From Ananas comosus (lineage: Eukaryota; Streptophyta; Magnoliopsida; Poales; Bromeliaceae), in NCBI RefSeq assembly GCF_001540865.1, contig NC_033636.1, forward strand, positions 6,451,983 to 6,515,982: 64,000 nucleotides of DNA, written 5' to 3'. The notes under the pieces were generated by a model. The model was not told the origin of the DNA. It saw only the letters and a list, made by a program, of their open reading frames with translations, and made no database searches. Positions within the stretch are counted from its first letter, which is position 1. Every line of letters begins with the position of its first letter. Of this stretch, positions 35,268-48,370 are shown piece by piece. The position numbers and the translations under genes are program-made.

Positions 35268-37404
35268 GTAAAAAAAAATAAAAATAAAAAAAGGAAGAAA
35301 TAAAAAAAAAGGAAAGATGTAAAAAAATATATATCCCACCTCCTCTTTCCAAAAAAAAAAAGGAAAGAAAGAAAAGATGAACCAAAAAAAAAGGTAAAAA
35401 ATCCATACCTTATATGATCAAGATATTATTCCTTTTTGAATTTTTTTTGAATAATTTCCAAAAATAAATAGGGATCATTAGAGGCTTATTATAAGTATTA
35501 AGTAGCCTCTAACAAAAAAAAAAAGAGGAGGAGAGAGAACCGAAAAAAAAGGGATTTCGGCTCTTGCATTCGACGACAACGGCGACAACGACGATCACGA
35601 CGACTTCTACGACAACAAGAGATGTGCATGCATACGAATAGCGTAAGTACGATTTTCTTGTCGGTTTGATCAACCCGACCATCTTCGTGATAGGTTTCGA
35701 ACCGATCAAATTTGACATCAAATCGTCACTTTCGCCATGTGTATGCATCGCTAATCTCTAAATCGTGCGGCCATCTTCGCGATAGGCTCGACATGGTCGA
35801 AATTGTTGATCGAGCACCGAATATTTTGCTACGTAAACCGTGCGGCCATCTTCGCGATAGGCTCGACATGGTCAAAATGGTTGATCGAGCGGCCATCTTC
35901 GTGATAGGCTCAATACGATCAAGCCTGTTTATTTTACTACATAAACCGTGCGGTCATCTTCGCGATAGGCTCGACATGGTCAAAATGGTTGATCGAGTGG
36001 CCATCTTCGTGATAGGCTCGACACGATTAAACCCGGCGTACTTGAACAAAACGTGGTAAAAATAATAATAATAATAATGAAAATAAAAAAATGGATGGGT
36101 ACTGTTTTGATTCGCCATCTTAGTGATAGGCATTTCTCGAACCATATGCCATCTTCGTTCGATTCGATTGTATTGCTATTTTCGTGATAAGCATCACCAT
36201 CTTCATGATAGGCTCGACGTGATAAAAAAAAAGGACGAAATTTCGTATATTTGGAAAAAAAATGAATAAACAAACAAAAAAAAACAAACCCAAAAAAAAA
36301 AAAGAAAAGGAGGGCAACCCCTCCCTCTCTCTCTCAGTTTTGTACAGAGAGAGAGAGGGAGTTGGGTTTCCCCCTCTCTCTCTCTTTCTCTGGCAGTCAA
36401 TAAAAGGAAAAAAAGAAGAAGAAAAAAAGAAAAGAAAAGAAGAACCAACAAAATAAAAAGAAAAGAAAGAAAAGAAGAACACCCCTCCCCCTCTCTTTCT
36501 CTCTCTGGCAGTCAACAAAAGAAAAAAGAAGAAGAAAAAAAAAAGAAAAGAAAAGAAAAGAAAAGAAAAGAAAAAGAAAAAAAAAAGAGTTGTTCCCTCT
36601 CTCTCTCAGTCAAAAAAAAGGAACAAAAAAAAAGGAACGAAAAAAAATTTGAGGAAATGAATTTGAGCTATTCAATTTAAAAATGGTTCAATCCATCATT
36701 TACTTATGGGCCCAATGAACAAATTCCATAAGCAGTCAAAAAAAAATAAATAAAGCACCAAGCCCACATGCAAATTCGGGCCCACAACCTGTAGAGCCCG
36801 AAATCCAGCCCACATGCAGATTTGGATTCAAAATCAATAAAAATCCAGTCCTCATACAGATTCAGGCCTAGAACATTAAAGCTCGAAACCCGTCTCAGCC
36901 AACATGCAGATTTGGACCCAGAACATATAAAGTCCAAAACCCATCTCAGTCCACATGCAGATTCGGGTCCAATGCCCAAAACATGTAAAGTCCGAAACCC
37001 ATTTCAGCCCACATCTAGATTTGAGTCCAAAACTAATGAAAATCCATATAAATAAACTTCTCAATCCAAAACCCAAAATCCACAAATAAAATCCCAAAAA
37101 TTCAAAGTCCACAAATAAAATCCCAAAACCCAAAGTCCACAAATAAAATCCAAAATTCAAAGTCGACAAATAAAATCCAACCAAATCTATCAAACCTATG
37201 TCATCCAAATGCCTCCAACCCAAACCGAATTTATGGGCTTTCCAAATTGGCCCCTTATTATTAATTAATTCTATGAATTAAATTTTAAGGGTTTTCCAAA
37301 TGGGCCCCTTATTATGAATTAATTCTATAAATTAATTTCTTGGGCTTTCCAAATCGGCCCCTTATCATGAATTAATTCTACGAATTAATTTCATGGGCTT
37401 GCCA
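35268..37404 (-). mobile_element. Element X, copy 1: succession of minisatellites
   Basis: Read on the minus strand, it holds in order: 'aaattaattcatgataaggggcc' units (37404-37220), 'tttatttgtggactttggg' units (37170-37060), 'cgaatctgcatgtgggctg' units (37040-36760), T- and CT-rich units with 'ctgccagagagagag' (36640-36290), 'gaagatggc..gatcgagc' units (36140-35755), 'gtcgtagaagtcgtcgtgatcgtcg', and a T-rich end. The same blocks in the same order form 58030-63426 on the plus strand. No coding sequence; ORFs over it are repeat artefacts. The copy is cut by the LTR at 37405. Confidence 0.8.
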
Positions 37405-39265
37405 TGTAACATACCGGATTTTGATATAACAGTAAAAAATAAATAAAAATAGTGTGAGATGCTATTTTTATTGAATTTAGAGAAATAAAATATAAGTCAG
37501 AAGTGACTTGTGCTGAAATCGGAATGAAAACAGAAGATTTAGAATTTTCTGTGAGAAACGGGGCTGATATTTTAGCAGAAAATGCATAGTGTCAGAAAAT
37601 TATGAAAACTGGAGAGTATGTCGGAATTATTTTTATGGGGCTAGATTTAAAGTTTCATATTATTCTGACACCCGGAAGGTGAAAAATAAAATCCGACTGC
37701 TATCTGCTAGAGATTACGGTTCGGTAGAGCTTTTGGTGACCAAATATAGTCGAAACTGAAAGATTAAAATTTCTTTCGTCAAATTAAGTAAAATCGAGCC
37801 TGACTGTCAAATTTGAGCTCAAACGGACATTCAGAAGGGCAGGCGCAAAATATCTGTACCTGAGCTGAAAGTTGAATTGTGTTGAGGGGTTATTTATAAA
37901 AGGGATTTTTGACCCTTTTCTTCTCCTCCCTCAGCCGACCACCACCACCCCCACAGCATACACACACGTATGGTCAGGGAGAGAGAGAAACCCTTCCTTT
38001 CTCTCTCTAGATTTCTCCCTCATCTCTCTAGATCTCTCACTCAAATTCGCGGCGTTGGCGGAGAGCGAGCTTGCGAACGCGTTGGGAGCGTCGGATCGAG
38101 CCTTCATGCGCCTTGTTGAGCGGCGTGCTTTCGTCTCGACGTTCACATTTTGGTAAGCTTTTGGGATTTGGTTTAATCCTTATGCTTAAGTGTTCTAATG
38201 GCCTCTAATGTGTTGTTAACATGTTAAATCCTTAATACTTGGGTTAATTGGAGCTTGGTTGAGGTAAGCTTAATGCTCTTTAATGGTAGATCTTTAGAGC
38301 TTCATTTGTATGCCCTAGAAATGGATTTAGTAGAATCCTTAGATGCTAAATAGATTACTATTGCATGAATTAAGAGATTATGTGATGATTTCTTACAATA
38401 GTGCATCTTAGGCTCAAAAATGGGATTTTGCAAAATGTAAGGGTTTAATCTAAATTAACCCTATGTAAACCTAATTGCTAGGTATACGAACGCGTTGGCG
38501 AAGTCGGTTCGGCGATTCGTCGAGTCTATGCGAAGATATTGAAGAAACGGACGTTTCGGCTTTGTTTCAGCCTGGAGGGCCGAGGTGACGTCCAAAAATC
38601 ACGAGAACGGATCCGGAGCATTGTGGCATCAAGTTATAGATCTTAAAATTTCGGATTGTGGATTGGTGGCCGTTTGGTGGTCAAGTGCAAGTTCGAGCCG
38701 AACCGGGCGGCGGGTGCCGCGGGAGCCCGATTGCAAGTGACTACAAGCAATCGGAGAGCGATATTAGGTGGGTTGTGCTCTACCGAAGCGATTAGATCGC
38801 TTCCATGTCAAAGTGGAGTATGGTTTTCTAATTGATGCATATATACATAATGGTAGTTATAAATGCATTGATTAATGCTAGTTGAATGCATGTTGCATGT
38901 TATAAGAATGCCAAGTGAATACATGATAAGCATGTGGTTAATGCTAAGAAAATAAATGATGTACTGCACGAAATGTATATTATAACGCGGTAAGCTTTAC
39001 ATACTACTAGAACTACGTGAAATGACATGTTCCGCAATGTGAGACATAATATAAGTATACCCTACTTATATATTAATGATTATAAATATAATATTATATG
39101 ATATTATATATATATATATTAGGATCGAGTTGCATTGAACCTAGTGTTCAAGGACATAGGTTAGTAAGAGTAATATTGAACCTAGTGTTAATAATAATAG
39201 GTTGAACAAGTGTGGCATCGAACTAGTGTTAATAAACATAGGTGAACAAGTGTGGCATCGAACCT
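37405..39265 (+). mobile_element. Gypsy-type LTR-B, first part
   Basis: The LTR starts TGTAACATACCGGATTTTGA after TGCCA. A TATA box TATAAAAGG (37895-37903) is followed by a CT-rich leader and a GC-richer stretch (38040-38770). At 39120-39265 begins a minisatellite of about 47 bp ('gtgttaataaacataggttgaacaagtgtggcatcgaacctag'), in which the inverted element at 39266-45795 is inserted. The second part is 45796-47260. Confidence 0.75.
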
Positions 39266-42200
39266 TGTCACGCGCCGAGGTCCCTTTCAGTTTAAAAGAT
39301 AGCGGAAAAAGCGTCGGACATTTTTTTTGAAAATCTGACCCAGAGTATGCGAGCTGCCACAAATACAAGGGGAATCCACTTTCACACGGACAGAGTCTCC
39401 CCTGTTTTGCACCGGCGTCGCACAAGTACAAGAGTTTCAAAACATTATACAACCACAACCATATGAAATACAAATGACCAACAGAATATACATTCATACA
39501 CCATTCCACAGGTTCACATTAATACATCGATATTTAAATATAAATCCCACATCTATCAGTAAAATGGTTTCAGCCACAGAAACAGGTTTTGAAATTCTAA
39601 GATACAAGATCCACAGAAACCTTTGAAAGCAGTTCCCTACACAGGAACTTTTATCTTTATAAAACGCTACCACGAGGCAGTAGAAAATCTTTTATTTTAC
39701 AAATTCAAAATTTTTATTACATTCATGAAAATCCAATTTTTAAAGTATAAAAATACTGAACCAGGTAAACTATCTAAACCATGTCAACAGAAATGTAAGG
39801 GTAGGAACTAAACCAATACCCTAGGTCGGAAGACTCTATCGACCGCTACGAACGTACCTCACGTCTCTTGCCCAAAACTCATCGCCTGCAATACCTGAAA
39901 AAATGGTGGGGGGGGGGGGGGGTGAGGAACATGTAAACATGTCTCCCCTCCAGTGGGTACCGTAAGCGGAGATGACGAGGTACTCACTAGTTACGGAGAA
40001 CTAAATAGATCTAAATGCTTGTAAAGTAAAGATGCCTGATAAGTAGGGAGCTGACAAGTATAGATACAGGTAAATAAAACAGTAGCTACAATAAACAGAT
40101 AAGATGTACTGGAATAAGCCCACTACAGCTACTGTATGCATGCGTCAACTGACGATAACCTCAAAAGTACCCAATCTCGCCTGCCTATTGTCGAAAGACC
40201 TCAGGCCCATGCCACACTGCTCACCCATGTACCTGACCCTCGCAATGAAGCCCCTAGGTTCGAAGCATATCTCGCTGCCCTATTGGTCGAAGACCTCCAG
40301 GCCATTCCACACTGCTCACCCATGTACCTGACCCTCGCAATGAAGCCTGGGTCCGAAGCATATCTCGTCTGATGCCCGTATTGGTCCAGAAGCCTCAGGC
40401 CCATGCCACACTGCTCACCCGTGTACCTGACCCTCGCAATGAAGCCCTGAGTCCAAAGCATATACCTCGCAATAAAGCGCCTGGGGCTCACGGTGGCCAA
40501 TCGACACCACTTTCCGGAAAATTCAACACCTCTTTGCGGTGGATCAGACCGCCTGGTGTTCAGATTGAAATAGATTACCTGTAGTGGCGATCAATGTAGT
40601 ATGCTCAAAGATCTTCCATCGGCAACTAGCCGACAATCCAGCCCCTCAGGGCACATCGACCATATAGGTCATCAGCAACTAGTCGGCTACGTAAGTTAAG
40701 ATAGAACTGTAGCAACTCGACCGAATAGGTCATAGATATCAAAATAGGGGAACCACCCAACCAAATCACAGATATAGTGAACAGATAGGTCAACTCTACT
40801 TCTAAGTATGATATCGACATGGAAATAACTGAGTAGAGGAATGCAGATATAAATGCAGGTGCAAGGTTCAATATAACTGTAAGGTAGAGTAAACAGTAGG
40901 GGTGAAGAAGCGTCACCGAGCGTGCACCACTGTATCGACTACGGGTCGAAGTACCCACCTGTACAACTGTCGCGCCAGTCTCCTGACTGCAAAAGAACGT
41001 CAACCGGACCTAAGGAGGGTCCACTGGGTTAGTGTCTAACCCACAACTAAGAAACCCTAAAAGCACAACCCCACAAATAAACCCACGAGAATCGGTTTCC
41101 CAAACCGATCGTCATAATACGCCGGAACTCCCGTAATCGCACCGAGACTCTGCCGGGACCCACGGACTGTCCCGGAACTCACCGACTCGTACTACGAGTC
41201 GCCCGCTGCCACTAAATACAATTTTACGTGTGACTTGGCAGCAAAGACCTTAACTCACTCCAAAATGATTATCGTCGGATAATCGTTCCGAACCGGGTTC
41301 CCGGAAGTGTATATTTTGACACCGGAACCCACCGTCGCTCACCCGTCATCTCTGAACTCTCGAAATGACGTGAGTGACCAGCCAACAAGGCTCAGCGACT
41401 ACACATCAGCTCACGAAGCACCGTCGGAATAATTCCGAACTGAACCCGCGTTCCGTCGGCGGATTTCGCCGAGAAACGCACCGGAAATCACTTTCTGATT
41501 CCCGCAAAGGCTTGGGGCCTTGGACGATCAGTCCAGAGGCTATCCTCAGCCCATACTTGCTGCCAACAGCAGCCACGACGAACAAAGTTGTATAAAAGCC
41601 CTTCCGAATACCCGAAATCGCATTATTTCATGCGATTTTGGCGCTTTTATGGTCCGTCTGCACAAACCAGAAGTGAATCAGCGAAGCCGAGACACCCGCT
41701 GACAGGTCTCGGCATGCCGGATGCCGTGCTCACCTTTCGGAGCAATTTCGGCCACTGTGGAGAGCGCGGGAGTGATGCGAAAATCTGCGAACAGCGCGCA
41801 CAGCATGAAGAACATGCTTATCTCGCAAATCAGAAGCTCTCAGACTCCAATGAAGGTGGCCACGATGATCAGCACTGAACCAGGATCATCGTGCTCACCT
41901 TCAGAAGACTCGGGGTGGCCTCGGTTCACCGGAACAATCACCGAAACCCCAAGACACGGTGCAGAATAATTGCAATACAAGCTTACCGGAGCTAGGCAGG
42001 GCTCGGGGTGGCCGGCGGCGGCCGGACGGCGGACAGGCCGGCCAGGGGAAGGTGCTCCAGGTCAGAGGAAGCCGGGGCTCGCGTCAACAGGCGACGGGAG
42101 GCGGCGACGACAGAGGGCAACGATGCCCTAGTCGCACAACCCGAGGAGAGCATGGGCTCACCACGGTTGACAGGGAGCTTCGGCGGCAGGTTAGCCGGCG

Positions 42201-43625
42201 GTGGACGGGTGCGGCCGGCCAGGCGGAGCCGGTGATCGCGCTGGCCGGCGGCGGAAGGCGGCGACGTGCGGAGGCAGAGCTAGCCCCGGCTCGACCCACA
42301 CTCAGTCTCGGCGGCCGCAGAGAGCAGGGGTGGCGGCCGGCGGCGTCAGGAGCGGCGGCGATGGCGCGCGGGGTCACCCCGGAGGCCAAATGAGGCAGGG
42401 CGGCCGAGCTAGGGCTGCTACAACTCGCAAGCCTCGAGCTAAGGTCTGCTCGGGCCGAGCTCGTCTGGGTTGCCCGCGGCTTGCTTGGGCGGCGCCGGCG
42501 GCGCGCGAGGATGGTGGGGATGGCCGGTGCCGGCGCCGGAGAGGGAGATATCTTCCCAGGAAGCTTCCAAGATGGTCTGTGGTCGCTTCCCGAGCAACTT
42601 CGGCAGAGAGGAGGAGAGGGTGGTCGAGAGGGGAGGAGAGGAAGATGACCATGAGTTTTCCGGCGGCCGGAGTTGCTCGCCGGAGGTCTGGGCACGAGCA
42701 CAGGCAGGGCAGGGACCTGCTGGGGCTATCTAGGGCACGGTTGGGGAACTAGGTCGGCTAGATCTAGGGTTTCTTGCAAAAGAACCCTAGATGCACATTG
42801 TATGCAATGTGCAAATTGCAGAAAAGTCCTCCCCATGGTAAGTAATTTCAGCTGAGTCCCTGACAGGGAGTGTAACTTGCGCGTATGCACCTCCACGTCT
42901 GATCTCACGCAATTCGACACATAAAATATAAGGGTTTCGTGTGAAATACCAAAAATGCCGCTTTGACCTCTTAGTGAACATTTCGCGTTTTCCGAAAATT
43001 CGTCCGTCGGATTTTCGATCCGACAGCACCATCGCGTTCAGCACGTCGGGGGCATCAAAACTACAATCTTGTTTCATCCAATTTGGTCACGGATTCGCGA
43101 CGGAATCCCTCCGCTCTCTAATTAATCCATAAGTCACACATAGACTTATGTGAAAACCCAAAAACCTTTAATTCAAACTCGTATTTGAATTCCCTACCAC
43201 CAGTAGGTACTTGAAACATCTCTCACCCATCTCCAGATCACTAGTACAAAGCACGAGGAGTTTTAAAATGCACGAATAGCAAAGAGCGAAAACCCTCTTT
43301 TTATTAAAACTCCTTTTTATCGAAAACCGTGCATCGGATCTGAAATCCGTCAGTGCCATTGGTTCCAGAATAGCTGAACAGATCGAAACGAGCTATTGGA
43401 TCGCTATGAACGGAGTCCGATACGCGCCGAAAGCCAACTCTACTCCGTTTCTTCTCCGAAAAACCGGAGTTACTATTCACTTTAAGTGAAAACTAATAAT
43501 CGCGTATCTTCTCCATTCTAGCTCATTTTCTCCTAAAACTTGACGAGTGCTTATGTAATTAAATTACACACATAAACACCGTCAACAGAGAGTTTAGTTG
43601 CATTGTAAAAATCTCAGTCCTTACA
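39266..43625 (-). mobile_element. Gypsy 3' LTR, 4360 bp (LTR-C)
   Basis: On the minus strand it starts TGTAAGGACTGAG and ends CGCGTGACA. Just upstream (minus strand, 43640-43626) is the purine tract 'cttttaagggagggataa', preceded by 'caagtttcggggacgaaac', the typical end of the internal region in plant Ty3/gypsy elements. Inside, in LTR order: a GC-rich block (42780-42000), a minisatellite of about 111 bp in three copies (40490-40190), and the box 'CCCACTGGAGGGGAGACATG..GTTCCTCACCCC' (39960-39905). All ORFs in it lack protein-like character. Confidence 0.8.
42000..42780. other. GC-rich, CpG-rich block inside LTR-C
   Basis: The base composition rises to roughly two-thirds GC in an otherwise AT-rich window, and long frames stay open on both strands (to 205 codons, minus). 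Their products are Ala, Arg, Pro, Ser and Gly chains with no motif, and several overlap in other frames, as expected from composition alone. Confidence 0.7.
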
Positions 43626-45795
43626 TTATCCCTCCCTTAAAAGAAGTTTCGTCCCCGAAACTTGACCACGTACCCACTGAAATCGCAATCAGACATTGCT
43701 CCACCAATGTACTGGTCATTCATAAATCTTCGAATTTGGGCAGATCAAACTTCTAAGAAGGGAAGATTAGGACTGCAGTTCCACTCTCACAAAACGAGGG
43801 GAAAACGTTCCGACCTAAAATCTACAAACCAAAACTCACCGGGATTAACATTATCCTATAATCTGCGAACAAAAACAGTCCCGCTGTAAGGATTATCTGA
43901 TCCCAATATTACCAAATCTGAGATAATTAAGCAACATTCAGAAATTTAGGTCCACTCTACCTTGGTCCGCATAGCCGTAACCGACTCGACTACGTCGCAA
44001 GTTCACATAGAAAAGTCACGAGACAACCACTTTAATCTAGAGTCTATTTACGTAGACTGAAACAAAAAACACCAACTATCCAACAATGTCAACCTGCTCA
44101 CCAAGAGCGAATACGAAACGTTGTTCTAAGACCTGAGTCAAAATTCTCGCTTTGGAGACCACAGTCTCCTACCAGTAACTACACAAACTGCCAAAACCTC
44201 ATCAACGAAAAGTCACCTGCGACAATCTATAGTCCTAGGTCCAAGACCTCACTTTCCACCTGACCAAAAGGTCCAACTGACGATACCAATTGGCTAGACA
44301 ATTTTTTTGTCTCCTCAAACTTAACCAGTACCAATAGACCACCGAAAGCTCTTTGCAAGTCCATCACTTGATGCACAGGTCGCCAATCGCAAAAGCGATA
44401 CTAACTATCGGTGATGCTCAACACTGGTCTCCACAAGACCCTGTCGCTGCCGTCCTACCATGGACCCTAGCGATCGATGTTCCGAGCAACACCAAATGCC
44501 TGTCTCATTGAGACCCTGGCGCACCTGTCACCAAATAATCGGACAAGCATAACCTTCCAAGGTTTGCGCGATAAGCCGAGCCGCAAACCTTATACGCTAT
44601 CACATACGGTGACAATCAAAGCCAACACCCATGCTCAAGTCACTCCACAATTGTGATTCCGAACCTCTCGATAATAGACCGAGACTATTAAATAACCAAA
44701 CCTTTTAGTTGTAACAGGTACAACTAAAGAACTACGAACAATTAGACTCAAACTAGAGTCAAAATCCTCGGTAGTGATGATAAATCAACTGCGCAAAACC
44801 TACCAAAGAACAGTCCAAGGCTCGCTACATGGTCATAGATGACTATCACTCGAGCTTTCCCACCAGACACTCTAGAGAAAAATACCGACCCAATCCAAAA
44901 GTCCCCAAGCAGGGAAAGGGTATTTCGTCCCACTTTCGACAGTACATTGTCTGCAGTCAATGTACTTATCAAAAGAAAGCGAAATATTCGAAAATCTACT
45001 ACCAACAACAAGTTGGAAGCGCAACACGTCGAAGTATCAAGCCCCTTGATACCTCTTAACTGAACCGGAAGCTCACAACCAATACTATCGAAACATCGAC
45101 TTTACAAGTCGACATTCGAAATCAGAACGACCCTGAAGCGACTCATAGGGAGTCCTATGACTTTCAACATCCGAAAGCTACTAGCGACATTAAGCCGCGA
45201 ACTGTACCAACTGAGGCTTCAGGAAACGGTTTCTCTAACTGATTTCCGCACCACAAACGAGCTATAGTCAAAGCTCCGAGAATTTCGACAATACTTGGAG
45301 TAACTCGAGTCAAGACAGATCCTACTAAACCATCAACTATCCCCTGACATCAATTTAGGTGTCAGAACAATCGCATACGATGTATGTTTCAACAGGGACC
45401 TGACACCAAAACTGTGTCAATCTGACTCTGGTAGGAAGAATGAACGAGGTAAAGGTCAAAAGATTCGAACCGCTGATTCCAATCAGCAATCAAAGAGGAG
45501 AGGTAGGCATCGCAACCCTACCCAAAGATCTGTGGAAGCAACACTAACAATGCAGTCGCCTAAACGACCGCTACCAAACCCTGGGCTACACCCTAGTAGC
45601 CCCACTGAAGTCACGATCGTAACTGATCACAGTGCCGTCTCCGTAGAGACACTCGCAACAGCTCTCGTGTCCTAAGTAGAGAGAGTGGCCTGGGCGTCGA
45701 CAGTTATGACACTCGCTTAGGCCCGAAAATCTCACTTGGCCCTTCACGACCCCACCTGACAGGAGTGGCAACACCTGGGGAATATCGTCCCTAGG
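43626..45795 (-). pseudogene. Gypsy internal region with gag zinc-knuckle remnant
   Basis: On the minus strand the frame near 45795-45600 includes SECHNCRRPGHSLYL, a zinc knuckle (CX2CX4H) whose last Cys is displaced, typical of the end of gag. Downstream to 43626 no protease, reverse transcriptase or integrase motifs survive in any frame I followed; the 2.2 kb is far shorter than a full pol. The 5' LTR and front of gag are lost at the junction near 45795, where the host minisatellite resumes. Confidence 0.6.
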
Positions 45796-47260
45796 TCGTA
45801 CAAGTGTGGCATCGAACCTAGTGTTAATAAATATAGGTTGTACAAGAGTGGCATCAAACCTAGTGTTAGAGAACATAGGTTGAGATTAAACCTAGAGTTA
45901 AGTCAACCTAGGTTGTGAGATAAAGATAGCGAACCTAGAGTTAAAGTAACCTAGGTTATGTGATAAAAGTGTTAAACCTAGAGTCAAGTGGACCTAGGAT
46001 GGAAAGGACATTGGACCTAGATAGGTCCATACTATAGGGTTAAGACCAACCCTTGAGTTATGTGAAATGGATTCTGGAATCTCAGAGCTTATGGAACACC
46101 CAAAGTGGTGTTGGGCGTGTGCGACGATTTCGCCGCCGGATGGGTGAGCCGAATTGTGATTTATACCGGTTGAGCCGGTTTGTGGATCATACCGCTGGTT
46201 GACTCAAACCATCGACATGGCATGTGCGACGTTTCACCGCCGGGTGGCTAGGTCATAGAGCGCGGTGAGCTGTGGAAGGTTGAGGTGCATGTATAAGTTC
46301 CTTCACCTCGAGCTGGACAGAGCGCGGATTATCCGCAGTGGATTGACTTAAGACCGAGTCGAGTGGCATGGTGTGACTAAGGTAAGAGTAACCTTAGGAA
46401 AGAATGACAAATGAGCATTATATGACTAAGGTGTGAGTACCCTTAGTAAAGAATAAAGAATAACTAAGAAGAAAGAATAGCTAAGAGTAAAGAATAGCTA
46501 ATAAAGTAAAAATGGCTATAAGTAAAGAATGACTAATATTAAAGAATGTCAAGAATAAAGAATTGCAAGTAGTAAAGAAAGGCTAACGCTAAAGAATGGT
46601 AAATGATAGAGAATAAACTCAGTAATCTACTTGCATAGTTGCATGGATTTTATATCGCATATTATGAGGCATAGCATATTTTTCCTTATTCGTATATATA
46701 TCTGTTGGACTAACATGTTGCAGTACCTCCTTGGACCTATTGGTCCTGCTTTTCCCTTGGGTGGCCGTACCCACTGGGAACCATGGAGTTGGTTCTCATC
46801 CCACGTTGTTTTGGGGTGTTACAGGTTCGCACGTGAACGGCACGGCGGCGCGAGGTAAGGGCGTAGCTCCGTAGATAGCGGCCCTACCCCCGAGACTGAG
46901 ATAGCGGTACCCCGAGGTGGTCTAGCTTAGGGGTTTGAAGACAAAGAACACAAATGTATCAAACTTGAAATAATTGTGTTAACTAGATTGTATTTTGGAA
47001 GTTGATTGTAAAAGAAAATTGTGATGTAAAATACACCTAAGATGAATGTTGTAATAACTTAGTTGTTTTATGTTTTTGATATTTCCTTATGCAATCTTTG
47101 GTTGAATTCGGTTCCTGGTTGGAATATTGTGAATTGTATCGATTGCGACGCCTTGGACGTACAGGGGAGACTCTGTCCGCGGTACAGGAAAACCTTGTCC
47201 GCTCGGCGGTTTGTTGGCGTGCCCGAACTCGACCAAATAGCCGGGGCACAGGGCGTGACA
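45796..47260 (+). mobile_element. Gypsy-type LTR-B, second part
   Basis: The 'caagtgtggcatcgaacctagtg' minisatellite resumes (45798-46020) and gives way to a second, looser repeat with 'gactaaggt.agagta.ccttag' and 'agtaaagaatggcta' (46375-46620). Then comes the shared box 'CCCACTGGGAACCATGG..GGTTCTCATCCC' (46771-46803) and the end 'GGGCGTGACA' at 47260. The next bases ('aagaatttgacacttttgtgccaaggttca') resemble a worn tRNA-Met primer site, so this was a 5' LTR with little internal sequence left. Confidence 0.7.
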
Positions 47261-47442
47261 AAGAATTTGACACTTTTGTGCCAAGGTTCATTTTTCTTCC
47301 CTTTTTCTCTTCTCATCCTTTCTTATTTTTCTTCGAAATTTTGTGTTTTTTATGAGAACAAGCATGAAACATGTGACCATCTATTCTCAATAAGCATATA
47401 TCTTAGATATTTGATGTCTTCCTAAATTGATTATTGTTCAGT

Positions 47443-47538
47443 AGTATTTCCAACAGATGCACAAGAGCTATGGGAAACATTCAATATCTATCAAATGACA
47501 CAGAGAGAAAAAAAGCTCAACTTACTATTAGATGCTTG
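47443..47538 (+). other. Exon-like segment of unknown origin
   Basis: Between a good acceptor ('attattgttcag') and a good donor ('gcttg|gtaggt') one frame is open and protein-like: VFPTDAQELWETFNIYQMTQ then REKKLNLLLDAW. It stands between the worn gypsy LTR end and a MITE, with no partner exons found nearby. It may be an exon captured by, or stranded beside, a transposon. I do not recognise the family. Confidence 0.3.
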
Positions 47539-47840
47539 GTAGGTGATTTAGATAGACCGGAACAATACTATCCTCTGAAATCATACCTAAAATCCTATAC
47601 AAACCATATCCAACATTCGACACTAAGAGTCTTGAAAGGAATCCTTGCCCTAGCTCGTTCTTTAACTTTTCAAATCTTTTCCCCATATTCATTTCATCTT
47701 TTTATTTTATTTATGTTTTTTGCTTATTCTTTGGTTCCAGTTGTCTCACCCTTATAACTAAGTTCATTTACCTGTATGAATTCAACAAATAGCTTGCTAT
47801 CTTTTTCTAAAAAATATAACATTTTTTACGAATATTAAAA

Positions 47841-48352
47841 AAGGGATAATTGCCTATATGCCTATCAAAAATTTTAAAATATTTTATTTATCCTTACTTT
47901 TTTTGTTTTAAATATATCCATCATATATTTGTCCGTTATTTATCGTTGTTGGTGCCCGTCAAGTCATCTCGGGTTAAGTTTGAGTTAAATTTCTATCATA
48001 GTTAAAAAATAATAAAAATATCTATTTTGTCCCTAATTTAAAGGCAAATAAGAAAAGTTAGTAATGGTAGAAATGTATATTTAAAAGGGCAAAAAGTCAA
48101 AATATTTTTTTTGCCTTTGAATTAAGGGCGAATAAGAAAAATATTGATGATGATAGAAGGGTATATTTGAAGAGCCAAAATGATAATTTTACAAAGATAA
48201 CATTTCTTTCTAACAGTTTACTAACATAATTTAAGTTTAAATTAGGGTTAAAAAAATTTAAAATCTTAAAAATATATTTTTAATATTAATTTTTTAAGAC
48301 AGGTAAATATGAAAGTTGGGCTTTTTAAGGCATATACAAGTAATTGCCCTAA
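47841..48352. mobile_element. MITE with inverted ends
   Basis: 'gggataattgcctatatgcctatcaaaaa' on the left is inverted as 'ctttttaaggcatatacaagtaattgccct' on the right. The inner text 'catctcgggttaa' links it to 3340-3700. Confidence 0.75.
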
Positions 48353-48370
48353 AAGAAAAGTGTAAGATAA

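Noticed and set aside
35712..36273. Repeated frames with HLRDRLDMV
   Set aside because: They arise from the 'gaagatggccg' minisatellite of element X and appear in both inverted copies.
37060..37404. Possible CRISPR-like or satellite array
   Set aside because: Units are back-to-back without unique spacers and are part of the minisatellite series of element X; this is plant nuclear DNA.
42084..42752. 205-, 183- and 144-codon open frames in the GC-rich block
   Set aside because: They overlap on both strands in several frames and give Ala/Arg/Pro/Ser/Gly chains without motifs; the region lies inside a gypsy LTR.
47261..47300. Exact target duplication (TGCCA) for LTR-B
   Set aside because: TGCCA stands before the LTR and again near 47277, but not directly after the terminal CA; the following bases look like a worn primer site instead, so LTR-B was not called a solo LTR.
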